NCBI GenBank assembly: GCA_949128115.1
Contig: OX421963.1
Span: forward strand, 82,531,602 to 82,595,601
DNA from: Anaspis maculata
Lineage: Eukaryota; Arthropoda; Insecta; Coleoptera; Scraptiidae
Direction of reading: 5' to 3'
DNA length: 64,000 nucleotides
Shown piece by piece: positions 36,096 through 47,970 of this stretch. A program made the translations under genes and the position numbers. The stretch's first letter is position 1. Every line of letters begins with the position of its first letter. Under the pieces are notes generated by a model. The model searched no databases. It saw only the letters and a program-made list of their open reading frames with translations, and had not been told where the DNA came from.

Positions 36096-37095
36096 AATTC
36101 TTAGCCTACCAATCAGCCCAAAATTGAGAATTTGAAAAATTGACTCCATAACAGGATTTTGGGAATGCCATATAACAGATTAAGACAAAAAACATGCCAC
36201 CTTTATGTCGTCTTGTATATATAAAATAATTAAAAGTAATTTCTCTGACCTCCCGAAGAGATTATTTTTCCAAGCATGAAGGATGGGAGAGACATGTAGA
36301 CCAATGCCATCGAAATTCACAATGGAGTCACATCATCCCCATTTGAGTGATAGAACAAAATTGACAGATGGTTTGGTAGGAGTTCTTGGACCGTCAACTT
36401 GACAGGGCCCCCCGCGGCCCCCCTAAGGGAAAGCATTTGTGCTTCCCCTTCTAATATCGTTCGTTAGGTCTTGTAGAACACTCATGCAGAAGGAATTTTC
36501 TGTATCATCAAATGCCGTATAGGAATGGCTACCAACCCCACTATTCATATTTCCAAAAATTAAGATCATACAATTTTTTCAATATTTTTATGGTTTTTCT
36601 GGAGAATTCCCCTAACTGCGGTTAAATTTTCTACCCCAAGTTTGCAAACACCCTGTATAAGCAGTTCCGTAGCCAGGGGGGTCCAGGGGTTCCGGACCCC
36701 TCTCCTGAAATCCCATAGAAGTGCCCTTTTTTGAATTTTTGTTTTGTCTACGGCACTATTTTGCTCGCCTCGCTTGCACTTCTTTGCAACACCAAATGGA
36801 CCCCCTCCCCCCAAATGAAAATACTGGCTACCTCACTGAAGCTATCAGCTATCAGCTCAAAGTTTTATTATTCCATAATATCAGTCAAATATGGTGAAGC
36901 AGGGAGAACTTCAAAAAAAAATGCGTCTCTGAAAGGGGAGGGGGGTCGGAGTCGGACTACAGGAACCAGTACAACGCCTTTGACTACAGGGGTGGCATTT
37001 TAGGCACTGTTAATTACAAATGTGTCTAATTACTCTCAATTTCACCCGAGAAATGCAAACGTGAGACGTGAGTAAATAATTTAACTCTTTTTCAG

Positions 37096-37368
37096 GCAAT
37101 CGACAATGCCAGTTTCCGATACACCGGGGCGAAGCTGTGCTGCTACATCGAACAGTGTTGTCCAGAGTTCAGAGCCGCCCTGCATTTGACGTGCGAAGGT
37201 GAACTCCAGAAGAATCCCAACAAGTCCGGATTACTCCTGTTCGTTGCCGAGTTGTATTCCCAGTTGCACCATGAAAATATTTACGGATCGTACTTGACCG
37301 GAGCTTTCAAGCATCTTCTCACCATCGGCGGAAATGATAACGTCAAAGCCATATGTCAGTCCCTCAAG
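37096..37368 (+). CDS. Paip1: PAIP1, coding exon 2 (MIF4G core)
   Basis: 91 codons, phase 0 on both sides, with a ctctttttcag acceptor and an AAG|gtatga donor. It continues the MIF4G/HEAT-like domain: AKLCCYIEQCCPEFRAALHL, then LLLFVAELYSQLHHENIYGS and FKHLLTIGGNDNVKAICQSL. These helices resemble those by which PAIP1 and eIF4G contact initiation factors. The exon follows directly in frame from VAQ in exon 1. Confidence 0.95.
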
Positions 37369-37615
37369 GTATGAGTTTGTAAATAATTTAGGGTTTGTTT
37401 AAATGTAGCAAGATCTGAATCTGACGCTAATACTTCGCGCTTGCAAGTCACTTCCGCCAAGTAAATCTGGCCTAGAAGGGTGGGACGATAACGAAGTCTG
37501 CGCTGTCGTTGCAAATTGGCATTACGTTTGAATTTTGCTGTACCTTTCGTCTCTTCACTCTCATTCGTCTTGGATTCTTAAAGAGAACTAACTTTCTTTT
37601 TTCTCATAAAAATAG

Positions 37616-37785
37616 CTGACAGGATACTCTCTGGAATTGTACGATAAGAAAGCTTTGGATGACATTTTCACGAGACTGCAAGCGATCCAGCCGACCATCA
37701 CTGGTACGTCCTTGAGCCTCATCAATACGGTCATGGAGTTGAGAAGGCACCAGTGGGGAAGACACAATAGCCCTAATAGCGCCAG
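37616..37785 (+). CDS. Paip1: PAIP1, coding exon 3
   Basis: 170 bp, beginning in phase 0 after an acceptor with a good pyrimidine tract and ending in phase 2 at GCCAG|gtttgt. It encodes the end of the MIF4G domain: LTGYSLELYDKKALDDIFTR, a PTITGTSLSLINTVMEL helix and RRHQWGRHNS, the usual RxxxWGR-like end of this domain. Confidence 0.94.
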
Positions 37786-37915
37786 GTTTGTATGATATTC
37801 TCGGTTTTTCACTTTGAGAGGTCATTCAAATATATTGTCGATTTTCTTGAGAGTTCAATTAAATAATTAATCGAAAATGATCATTGGTTTTATCTTTGTC
37901 GAATTTTTGCTTCAG

Positions 37916-38059
37916 TTCTGCATCTGAACAAGAAAACAACGTTTATTGGGGCGACATGCCGAACAACACAGTTTTTTATCGTTCTGACGGTTCCAAGTTC
38001 ACTAAAGAAGAGTCGCAGTTCTTGGCTGAAAACATCCATTCCACTGAAGAGTGTCTCGC
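37916..38059 (+). CDS. Paip1: PAIP1, coding exon 4
   Basis: 144 bp, from phase 2 to phase 2, with a gcttcag acceptor and a gtaagt donor. It encodes the segment after MIF4G, including ENNVYWGDMPNNTVFYRSDG and FTKEESQFLAENI. PAIP1 relatives have a similar 'GPDG..FT..E..FL' stretch. Confidence 0.92.
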
Positions 38060-38110
38060 GTAAGTATTATCAATCACGTCGGTGTTCAACTTAATCGCAA
38101 AAATAACAAA

Positions 38111-38699
38111 GGAAAAACTAGTGATGTAAAATGTCCAGACAATTATGATTGGGTCAATTGTCCACTATAATTGCCCGACAATTGTCTGGTCAATTATGGA
38201 CATTTATGAAAATTATCAAAAATAACGGAAAACGATTCTAGGGCCCAAGACCTTTAAAATAAGGGGTTATACTTATGTTAAGTTCGATTATTTGGTTTGG
38301 TTTTGTTGGATAGGTACTGTACAATTATGCTTAAATACGAATGGTAACAAAATTAACGAAGTACCTAAACCTGGTTTATGTTGACTGTTGACTTATATAA
38401 CAAATTAGATTTTAAAATGACTTTAATTGGAAATGTCAATTAATTAGTTTGAAAAGCAAAAAAAAAAAATATAACGGACAATAAACTCGGACAAACGGAC
38501 AGATCAAACACGAAGAAACACGAATAAAGACAGAGGTGGGAAATTATTTACGTTTATAGTTTTTTTTTTAGCTCATAGATGGCGTATCCGGGCAATTTCA
38601 AAATTGCCCGGACAAGTATCATATTGCCCGGACAAATAAGGACAATTGACCGGGCGATTCTGGACACTTTTATAAATGTCTTACATCACTAGGAAAAAC
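38111..38699. repeat. hAT-type MITE with perfect 8-bp target duplication
   Basis: The element spans 38119-38691 and ends in tagtgatgtaa and ttacatcacta. The octamer ggaaaaac flanks it at 38111-38118 and 38692-38699. An 8-bp duplication with TAGTGATGTA-type ends is diagnostic of hAT elements. The interior has 'caattgtcc' and 'ttgcccg' blocks mirrored between the halves and no transposase. It is inserted in PAIP1 intron 4. Confidence 0.93.
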
Positions 38700-38979
38700 T
38701 AATCTTTTGTGAGAATCGCTCTGAAATTTCATATCTCTGGGTGTTGGGTGGTGGTAAGAGTGGTGGGAAGAATCATATTTAGTTTGTTAACTCTGCTGGG
38801 ATTCAAACCCAGGACCTCTCGCGCCGCAAGCATGCACTCGGGGCCGTTCAGTTTGCAAATTGATAATTTTATGGGGAGTAATGAATGAAAAAAGCGATCA
38901 AGCAGAAGCTTCCATCTTGTGATAATATTCCTTTTCCATTCTCATTTTGACATTATCTTAGTTCCGCGTTGCGTTTCAG

Positions 38980-39079
38980 GGACTTGTCGGACCCCGACGA
39001 GCTGTGCGATCCCGAACCGGAAATGGACGAGGAGATCCAGGCTGCTTTCAAGGATTTTGTTAAGCTTAGCAAGCGATAG
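38980..39079 (+). CDS. Paip1: PAIP1, terminal coding exon
   Basis: The acceptor is gcgtttcag. The first base completes the codon left by exon 4, followed by 33 codons including TAG at 39077-39079. The C-terminus is acidic (DLSDPDELCDPEPEMDEEIQ) followed by AAFKDFVKLSKR. It resembles the acidic C-terminal PABP-binding region (PAM1) of PAIP1 proteins. Confidence 0.92.
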
Positions 39080-40340
39080 TTGCACTTTACGAAGCTTACT
39101 ATCTACTCTGTATTTATAAAGTAAGTTTTAAAACTTTTTACTTACTTACCCTGTATATAATAAAAGCAGAAAAAAATGTACTCGTGTTGTAATGTTAATA
39201 ATAATAATATTAATGGTTTTGTATTGTCCCAGAAGAAAATATTGTTCATCAACAACACATTATTGTAGAAAGAAGAACACATTGTTAATTAATTAATTGA
39301 TGTAAATGTAAGTTGTGTGTTTTTCTTTTGTTGTTATTTTATGGGTTGGCAGATTGATATATAAATACTTGATGGCCGCCAGCCAATATTGATTCAGAAA
39401 TAATGTTTATTCGTTTGTGTTTCTGTTTAGACATTCTTTTTTTTTATTTTTAACGAAACGACAAGTTTCATTGTTGTTTGTTAGGTAGGATGTAAAAGGA
39501 GAGTGCAAAATCTGATCGGATTCTCGTTTCGATGTTATGCCGTATTTGACTTCTCTGCCATTTTAATGTTTTTGTTTCGTTTGACTGATTTCGATCAAGA
39601 TCTCAAAATGTATAGAAAAATCGCTTAAGTACGGTGAAACTGTGCATGCTGAGCCACGTTTCATATTGTGCATTTTTTCGTTATTTCTCTCAGTTTTCGT
39701 CCTTTTTGGCCTGATGTACTAGTCTTCCAAAATATCGGTGTTGAATTTTATTAAGTTTGTATGAACAAGCTCGTACACTTGTTGAAAATGCACGTGATGT
39801 GTAGTCTTTCACCCCAGAAACACTGAATTTATGTCCGGTTCCACCAAGCTTCCGTCAATTGAACAAGAGATATATGTAATCAGTAGTTACCTTATAATCC
39901 CCAATTAGCTCTGCTGTTGGAACCAGGTATCAAATTCTTACTGAAAAATGCGACACTATTTGCATAGACTTTTCTTCGATGATGCAGGTGCAAGTGCTTA
40001 CAGCTAAGAAAATAAAGGAAAGACAACGAAAAGATAGATTTAGGTTCAAACTTATTCTACCGTTGTAGAGTATTTGATGCTTCTAAGTCAGTTGTGAAAA
40101 TCTAAGTCAAACAGTCAGTCTCAGCATGCTCAGTAAAGCTGTACATTCTTTTCTTTGTAAAATCACTAGATTTTGCACCTTCGCACGTAGTAGATATACT
40201 TCGAAATGCTATTGTATATTTTCTAAGTAAGTAATAAAAATCATATTTATTTTACGCTTCTTGTCTAGTTCCGAACCCTGAGATACACCCATCTTCCTTT
40301 CGAGGTTAGTCAGAAATAAAAAAAAAAAAGCTCAAAACGG
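39080..40340 (+). other. Probable PAIP1 3' untranslated region and downstream DNA
   Basis: AT-rich, without terminal-repeat signatures. AATAAA hexamers occur at 39159-39164 and near 40232, so short and long 3' ends are both possible. Confidence 0.5.
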
Positions 40341-40737
40341 TATTTGGACACGTTCATGCCAGTTTTTGATTGGAAATCACTATTTGCTCTATCACTGAGA
40401 GGAAACGAATAACAGCTATTGAAGCGGCGCTGTTGGTGGCGGCTGCAAAATGTAGAAAAGGTGAATTTGGCACGTGAATCTCACTTTTAAAATGGAAAAT
40501 GTTAATTTCACATTTGGGCGGAATCGAATGAAAATGGCTCTAGTTTGGGGGCGACTGCACTGGTTCAAAAAGCAAATTTGACATAAAAATGTTACATCTC
40601 AGTTTGAAAAACGTGCTTTTCGCTAATGCTGTTAGGTGTAGTGGTGGTCACTACAGAAAATGATGCCATAGCGCGGCGGTACTCAAAAAAATTGAATGAC
40701 AACTCCCACTGCCCAGAGACTCCATCTTCTGTGCTCA

Positions 40738-40763
40738 TCATTATTATTATTATTATTATTATT
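40738..40763. repeat. (ATT)n microsatellite
   Basis: About nine ATT units. Confidence 0.9.
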
Positions 40764-40989
40764 GATTAAAACGACCAACAGGCCTAGGCCCAATTACAGG
40801 TCGAGTTTAGAGAAGGCCGTATATATATAGAAGCAGGAGTGCAGAACAGGATGTCGACGTCATTCTCAATCCAGCTGTGATTTGAGTACATCCTGCTGAG
40901 AGGAGAAGATGCCATAAGATTTGTTTTGACAAAAACATCAGAAACAGAGCTTTTGATCTCAAATGAGCACCAGACACGCGAAAGTCAAT

Positions 40990-41851
40990 CTTGCTCAGAA
41001 TCTCAGCGCAGTCAATTGGGGAATTTCGTTATCTTGCGGTGGCCGTTTCGACAAACGAGTTCCGCGTGCCTTTCTCCAATTGGCTATAGATAAGAACTAG
41101 CCCAGCGCGCCGGCAGGGAGAATCTGATGAAACGAAGCGACGTAGCTACTTCTTCCTTTTCAATTTGAAACTCGCATCGGAGCTGTCGCCTAGTTGTGTG
41201 CTGTACATCCACGTTTTTGCCTTTCGAGTGGTCTTCGAAATTGTGTTAGTTCGAAGTCAGAGACCGCCTGTTCTGCGGGTTTATTTGGCGAACGTTGGAT
41301 CATTAGGGTATTGGACCCGAAGTAGGCATCGTTTCGCCGTCTAAAGAAGTACAACCACAACTGGCGCATCAAACGAAACCGTCTGTCACCTGGAGGTGAA
41401 GTAATGACTGAATTGGTTCCCCTTTTTGTCATATCTTTGAGTTGGAGTCGACACTGAGTTGAGTGAATTGTTGTAGGTTTCTTCTTTTGCCCACCACTCA
41501 GTTTTTTTGCTACATAACTAGTTTTTCTACGATCAAGTTCCCGACATCTCTATTTTTCTGTCATCCCGTTTCAAAGTCTGGAGATTTTGCCAGCAAGCCG
41601 TGTCATCGTCACCGTCATCGACATCGTCGCATTTACGTAACAGGGAATTTCCCAAACGACTTTTTCCTTGGTTTGAGTGGAAGATTTTCCAAACCGCCCG
41701 GCGAATCCTGTCGCACTAGCGTGGACTTCCATCTTCTACAACACCGAGTCTAGCCATCACCCGCACTCTGGAAGTCTCAGCGTACGACAAATTGTCGATC
41801 GCGGCCGTCAGGAAGCCGTCACCGTATTTACAGCTTTGGTCGTTTGGTCAA
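40990..41851 (+). other. Possible promoter and untranslated first exon
   Basis: This stretch is richer in CpG than its surroundings. It contains an 'attggctata' CCAAT-type motif near 41078 and ends at a good donor (TCAA|gtaagc, exon end 41851). It has frames open for 80-96 codons but no ATG-started protein I recognise. It may be the first exon of a plus-strand gene continuing elsewhere. No matching downstream exon was identified with confidence. Confidence 0.25.
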
Positions 41852-42900
41852 GTAAGCGACGAAATTTCGCCTATTGTGTTGCTTTATTTTCCCTCTATTA
41901 CTTGTGTCGAGACTTGTGTTTCATTAAAAATGCGTAAACGATAATCATTTTTCACATTGATATTTGGCTGACACTACTCGAGTACCGTTCTAGAACAAGG
42001 CGGAAGAAAAATAGATTGACAGTTTTCAGGGGACAATAAAAGGTGAAATTTGAAATTCAGTCTGCTCGCAATTGAATTGTTGCGATTTTCGACCATTCGC
42101 CAAGAGTATATGCGCTTTGTTTAAATTAACATCACTCTTTATCTTTTGAAATCTGTACAGAAACTCTGTAGTTTTGCCACCGACAGTCTCGTGGTACCTT
42201 GTTGTGGGTGACTTTGAAATTAACGTAGATGTTATATGGCGAAAGGTCCTAGTTTGTCTTGTAATCAGTATTTATTATTTTGAAAGAAAAATCCCAGAAT
42301 GAAATTCACAAGGTTCCATGTATAAAATTATTATTGTTTTTCTAACATTGTTAACGGGTGAAAAATAAGCCGATTATACTCTCTGGGGTGGCTTATCAAC
42401 TTAGGTACCTACCGTGCCGCTTTAGATACACCTCGATTTGAATTGTTATCTGGTAGTGTTAAAAACCTGACGACAGGTACCTACGCTTTGGAACAGATAA
42501 CGTTCACTTTAATTCCGGCTCGTGCTGAAGCCGAGCTTCTTTTCCGAACGTAATATAAACTTTGTTGTGACATTATTCGACGGCATTATTCGACAATATT
42601 ATTCGACATACTAATCTCTTTTATTTCCATTATTGTAGAATTAGGTAACCGCACCTGTTCATCTTCATTACCTTTTGTAAATAAACTTTGTCCATCCATT
42701 GCCCTTCCTTTGTCCATGAAATCCAATCATTGCTTTGTCTTCAGTATTGTATTAATCCTTGCTTGGTGTTAGAGATTGTTTTTTCGGGAATTCGGTCACA
42801 ATACTGTGGCGCCCCCGACCATCCAATAAGAACCCGGGTCTATCTCCTCTGATCAGCTGGCAGGCCGTGTTCCTTAATAAGACAGACCAATGCATATAGA
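41852..42900. other. No recognisable gene
   Basis: AT-rich, with only short chance frames. Confidence 0.4.
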
Positions 42901-45060
42901 ATCCAAATTTCGATTTACCCCAAGGATCTAACTAGACTTACGATTGCCGCACAATTCGGCAGTAGCTGGTCGGTAAACACAAGAAAACGACATTTTATGA
43001 GTAATATTATATTTTCAAATACGTTTACAAATTGTATATTATACTCGCATCTAAGCCACAAAACATCTCTGTACACAAACTCAAGGAAAACAAAAGTACA
43101 AACCATATAAAGGGCGAACGCACGCCTTTCGCATAAATAACCAAGAAAAAAAAGAAAAATGTCGCTGTCAAAAATCGAACAATAATCAGTTGCCAAAAAA
43201 AAGAGACAACAAAATAGACAAATATAATATTTGCTTCAACAAAACCTTCTAAATCTATGACGTATTGAGTAAGGTTAACTATTGCATTTGTGTGTACATT
43301 TATCCTGAGGAATTTTTAAATCTAACAATAGAGATTACAGTACTTTCTTTTATATTTTTATTCAAAAAAAGTGCTCTTTTTCTCCGAACTATAGCCAAAA
43401 ATTTGCCAGAAAAGTTTCGTCGTCGTGTAATTTGCGTCTTTGCTTTCATGCTTAATTTTTTTGCGGTGGGGTTTTCTTCATTATACCTTAATCTCTATAT
43501 TCTCTACTACGATTTTCGCGAGCGACCCTGTCCACCCTGTTCATCTATTGTACTCTTTTTAACGGAAAATGTCTTTGTTATAAATATGAAAACTGAGCTT
43601 CATCAATATAGAGGTTTTCTGTATAAAAAACAATAAGCAATCGTTATATTTATTTATGTAACGAATCACAGTTTGTGTGTCAGCGGACAGGGTCGCCCGC
43701 GCATTTGGCAAAAACTTGACAACAAATTTACTCTTGTAGTATAAAACTCTGACATGAATTTGTACCTTGCAAACAGCACTATTGTTATTTAAAAAATATT
43801 TTAAATGGTTAACCATTTTTTTCTTTCTTCATGAGGATAGCTACATCTGTATATGTACATATTGACAAAAGACGAGAACAATATCGGTTTCAAAAAACCA
43901 CCTACAGAAGATTGTATATAACATTCATAATTACTGTATAATGGTATGTATTGTGCACAAAAAAAAACAACAGGGAAAAAAGTCCTAATCTAGGCGTATT
44001 TTATAAAAATCTATCATCAATCAGCCAATTTTGAAATTATCTCAAATCAGTCTTTAATTTCGCACCTTATTTTTTTTCCTAAACCCCGCAGACCCCTTCT
44101 TCAAATATACATCTTGTCCACAATTTAACAATGTGAGGTATGAGTTACAATAAATTAACTGAGGAAAAAGTGTATGTGTGTGTGTGTGTGTCTCTGTGTG
44201 TTAGTGTAAGGCTAACCTACATAGCTTATTACCTGTACAACTTAAAATAAAATATTACATGATTAGAATAACTATAATATGATTATACAACTTTAACCAC
44301 TTAAAAATATTATGCAAACTATGCTTTCTTCAGTTTCAGAGATAGTCCGTTAAGTTAGCATGAACTTCAGTGCATTTTGTGACAAAAGCACAAACTTTGA
44401 TGTGAACATTTCTTACTCTTTTCCAATTGAAAAAAGCTAAACAGCCCTTGAAATGCTATTTTTTTTTTGACGAAATATATCTGCCAATATCAATAAATAA
44501 GAAGAATCCATAATGGATTCAGTTGGTTCAAATAAGTTGGAAACAACATAGAACATTAGTTTGATGTTTCTGTATGGGAAAACATCTAGCCGTGTCTGGA
44601 TTACGAGGGTCATAAGGAATACTCACACCAAACTTCGTGCCTTCAGTATGAAATTCAATCGCTAACCCCCCGGGCTAAGCCAAGCTCACAAAAGTATAGT
44701 TGACACATTACACATTAAAATTACATACTTTTTTGCTGGCTCAGGCATAATTAAAAATAGTATATTTACAATAACCTCTGCTCTGCACACTCGGAAAAAA
44801 AAACGAACAATTGCAATTTCTTTCAACGACTCAAAAATCGACGCAATCATAATAATTACTATCATTATAATAAAAAATAAACGCACCCCAAAAATAAGTA
44901 AAACATCGACGACGTTAGGAACTACGAAATTTTCAACACATGCACACACCCAAGAGAGGAGAGAGCCGGAAAACGGGAACAAGAGAACAACTGGAAGAGT
45001 AAACACCTGAATGCTCTTTGACTAGCCAACTAAATAAATAATAGCTTTTCTATCTACAAT
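42901..45060. other. AT-rich, repeat-poor block without a gene call
   Basis: Long A/T runs and a (TG)n tract (about 44169-44202), but none of the foldback ends that fill neighbouring regions. It could be the long 3' untranslated region of an unseen minus-strand gene. The 123-codon frame at 43265-43636 is hydrophobic, starts without an early ATG and has no family resemblance. Confidence 0.3.
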
Positions 45061-46302
45061 AATAATCTCCTGTCGCTATGTACGATGGCTTCTCGACCGG
45101 CGGTGGTCCGTCGTGGAGGTGTGCGCACGTGCCACTTTTGTCAACGTTGAGGTTATTTAATTATTATTTATTTATTACTATATTGTCTTTTTTACACTAT
45201 TATTTCATTTGTTATTACGTAAAAATAATTGACTGGGTTGTGACTTTGGCAATTCGGCAGTATGTAGTTGTGTAGTGCGAGTGTTTTATACACAAGGCGG
45301 TTTATAATTGAACCAAAATGCGAGACTCCCGAGATCAAGCAGAGTACAAACTGCAACTTTCTTTTGCTCATGGACGTATTATAAAGTTACAGTGCTTTGA
45401 AATAGAATAAACAATAGCAGCCTCTGATTACAGGGGCGGCATCGAAAATAACTTGTGACTACAGGGGTTTGAAAAAAGGCAGTTTCATACTGACACTTGA
45501 TCACGTTATCACTCCATGTCATTGAGAACTTTAAACATTGAAAATGGGATTTTGAAGGGCTAAGACTACTCCTTTGGGTAAGCAAGTATCTATTTAGTGT
45601 CAGTTCAGGCACAGGATCAGGCTACTAATTTCAATCCATACTTGCGCCCTCTGCCCAATATACTTACCTACCAAAATAAACTAGAGTGAAAACCCGTGAA
45701 GTTCTGGTCCAATTATAAATCACCCTGTACGGCTGATGTGGGGGCGCCACCTCCGAGACGATCCGCGCTAATAAAGTATACCTACCTACACGGAAAGATC
45801 ACGATATTTTATGTAACAGTATTTACGGATATTTTGTACAACAAACAAACAAAAAAATGAGGAAGCAGAATACGACTATGGAATGGATGGGCAGTTCTTG
45901 TGTATGGGCAGCTGAGTTCTTTTGTAAAATCAACAACAGCATTTTCACACAACAAACTCGTGTTTTTCGTTCATTTTTCAATCATTCACACACAATATTC
46001 TCATTCACGTCTCAGTGTATGAGGGGGGGGGGGCGTTTTAGACCCTCTATACTTATAATACTCGTAAAAAAAATCACTGACTACTGCTCCAAAGATAACG
46101 TCAATAAGTGATGTTATGTCTACTTCCATTCAACACTACAATCGAGTTTTTCGAACCTGAAAAAAACGTTTCTTTTGTCAGTACGAACAAAACTTGATGT
46201 CAGAGTAACTTGGTAAATCATCGGTTATAATCCGAGTAGCAGGGTGTCGATATTATGATCAAAATGTGCATGTTTACATCAAAGGCATCCATGCATATGA
46301 AG
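45061..46302. other. No recognisable gene
   Basis: Unique-looking DNA. A 'caccctgta' motif near 45722 resembles the ends of the foldback elements, without a partner. Confidence 0.4.
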
Positions 46303-46415
46303 CTATAGTCCTTTCACCTGGACCGTGATTCGAGTGCCCTGGGCCAATTTTCTAGTTTAACACTGTAGGCTTGCCGCCTTTTTACCTGATGTGAAACTGG
46401 CTTGGCCAAAAGTCC
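46303..46415. repeat. Terminal fragment of the 61858-62789 MITE family
   Basis: In reverse complement it matches the right end of that element, from 'cagtttcacatcaggtaaaa' through 'ggcggcaagcctaca' to 'aatcacggtcc'. Confidence 0.75.
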
Positions 46416-47362
46416 ATCAAATTGATATATAATGATGAAATATTGGAAAAATTTACCATGTCATGCGTCAAAATGCACCTAGGGCGACCGCAGAAACATT
46501 ACCGTCGTTTGGACACCAAAACCGCAGGAGCACCTTCGAATTTTACAGTTTGCATTCGACGCCCCGTCGAATTAGCCGGGCAATTCCTTGTTTTGCCAAT
46601 AATTCTTCAGAACTCGGAGCGCCTTATTGGCTGGAGCATGTCAAAGGGTCGGTGCTTTCATTGCTTCTGTAGAGCGACGGCTTCGCAGTTTTTCAGTTTG
46701 GAGCGTGGAAAAGTCGAAATCGCTTTAGAAGGTTAGAAATAGGTCCCAGGTTTCTATGAACAGAATTCAACCGTTGGGTTCTCAGATGATACCAAAAACA
46801 AATGTGTAATTTATAATATACGAAATTTAGCTCTATGATAGAGATACAGCTCCTCAAGGTTCGACTTTTTTTCGCCAAAAACTCACAGTAGGCCAGGCGG
46901 TATATCGGTAAAATCACTACAATCTGGAAAAAATTCCGACCAAAGCTTGCATTGTGTCAAACTCTTCATCAGGTCGGTAGGTATCTACTGAGTTTCCATT
47001 CCAAAACGAGTTGTGCTGATTCCTCCACATCTGCGCAAAGGTAAAGGATGTTTTGAAGGTGCAAAAAGACCTGTTAAACCCCCGAAATTTTTCGTTGTAT
47101 TTTCCTCAATGCAAACTTACATCTCTTATGCAAACATTGGAAGCATTCATCATCATATCCGTGTCAGTCTTACTGTTGAAAAAAAAATTCTTTGTGCGGG
47201 TCGGATAAATCACATTTAATTGTTTTTCGACACATGAAAACCATCGGACAACATGTATTTTGGTTGTTATTATCATTATCTAATAACTTGTATCCTCTGA
47301 ACCCATTTATGACGTTAAAATTCCAATAACAGCATTTCTGAAGATGTTGCCCGCTAAGAAGT

Positions 47363-47868
47363 GAATATTTTTTATTGCCTGTTCAGCAAGCTGAAACTGT
47401 TTGCTAACGATATTATGTCTGGCTTAACCGCAGCGTGCACCTGAGACTCTAGGAAACTGATTTCTTTTCAAGCAGTTCTATTTCACCCGCATTCCGTGTT
47501 GGGCGTACCTACTTGACATAGACCGGACTGATTACACGAGCTTGGAAATGTACTCTCTTACAGTTTTAAAACACGAAGAAATTATATATTATTTTATCAA
47601 TAATGGTCGTGTTTTGAAGCTGGAAGAAAATACATTTCCAAGCTCGTGTAATCAGTCCGGTCCATGTTAAGTAGGCACGGCCGCACGCGGGTGAAATAAA
47701 TAGAGCTGCTCGAAAAGAAATCAGTTTTCTAGAGCGTCAAATGCGTGCCGCGGTTAAACCAGACATAATATCGTTAGCAAACCGTTTCAGCTTGTCATTC
47801 CTTATATTTTCGCGAAAGGTGTTTGGTTAAATTGAAAAAAATTGCAACGGGCAATAAAAAATATTTTT
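47363..47868. repeat. Nested palindrome, about 500 bp
   Basis: The ends 'aatattttttattgcc' and 'ggcaataaaaaatattt' are inverted. Inner blocks 'gctaacgatattatgtctgg' and 'gactgattacacgagcttgg' each recur in reverse complement around a centre near 47610. Confidence 0.92.
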
Positions 47869-47929
47869 ACACGACCGGGTGTAAAGTGAGCCTTTTTACC
47901 CTCATTTTCAGGCGTAAAGTGGCTCATTT

Positions 47930-47970
47930 AGCCCGAGGGCGTAAAATTTTTACTTTTACGCCCTCGGGCT
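47930..47970. repeat. Perfect 17-bp stem hairpin
   Basis: agcccgagggcgtaaaa at 47930-47946 pairs exactly with 47954-47970 across a 7-base loop. Related 'ggcgtaaagt' sequence lies just upstream. Confidence 0.9.

Larger units (their letters stand above)
34290..36535. repeat. Outer arms of a nested palindrome, about 2.2 kb
   Basis: The segment 34390-34860 recurs in reverse complement at 36105-36530 ('gatgatacagaaaattcctt', 'gcacaaatgcttcccc', 'tttggtaggagttc', 'tgattggtaggctaag'). The space between holds two further palindromic elements (34855-35510 and 35515-36095). All are in PAIP1 intron 1. Confidence 0.88.

Noticed and set aside
43265..43636. 123-codon plus frame, hydrophobic
   Set aside because: It starts at a non-ATG codon in AT-rich DNA; composition explains the apparent membrane segments.
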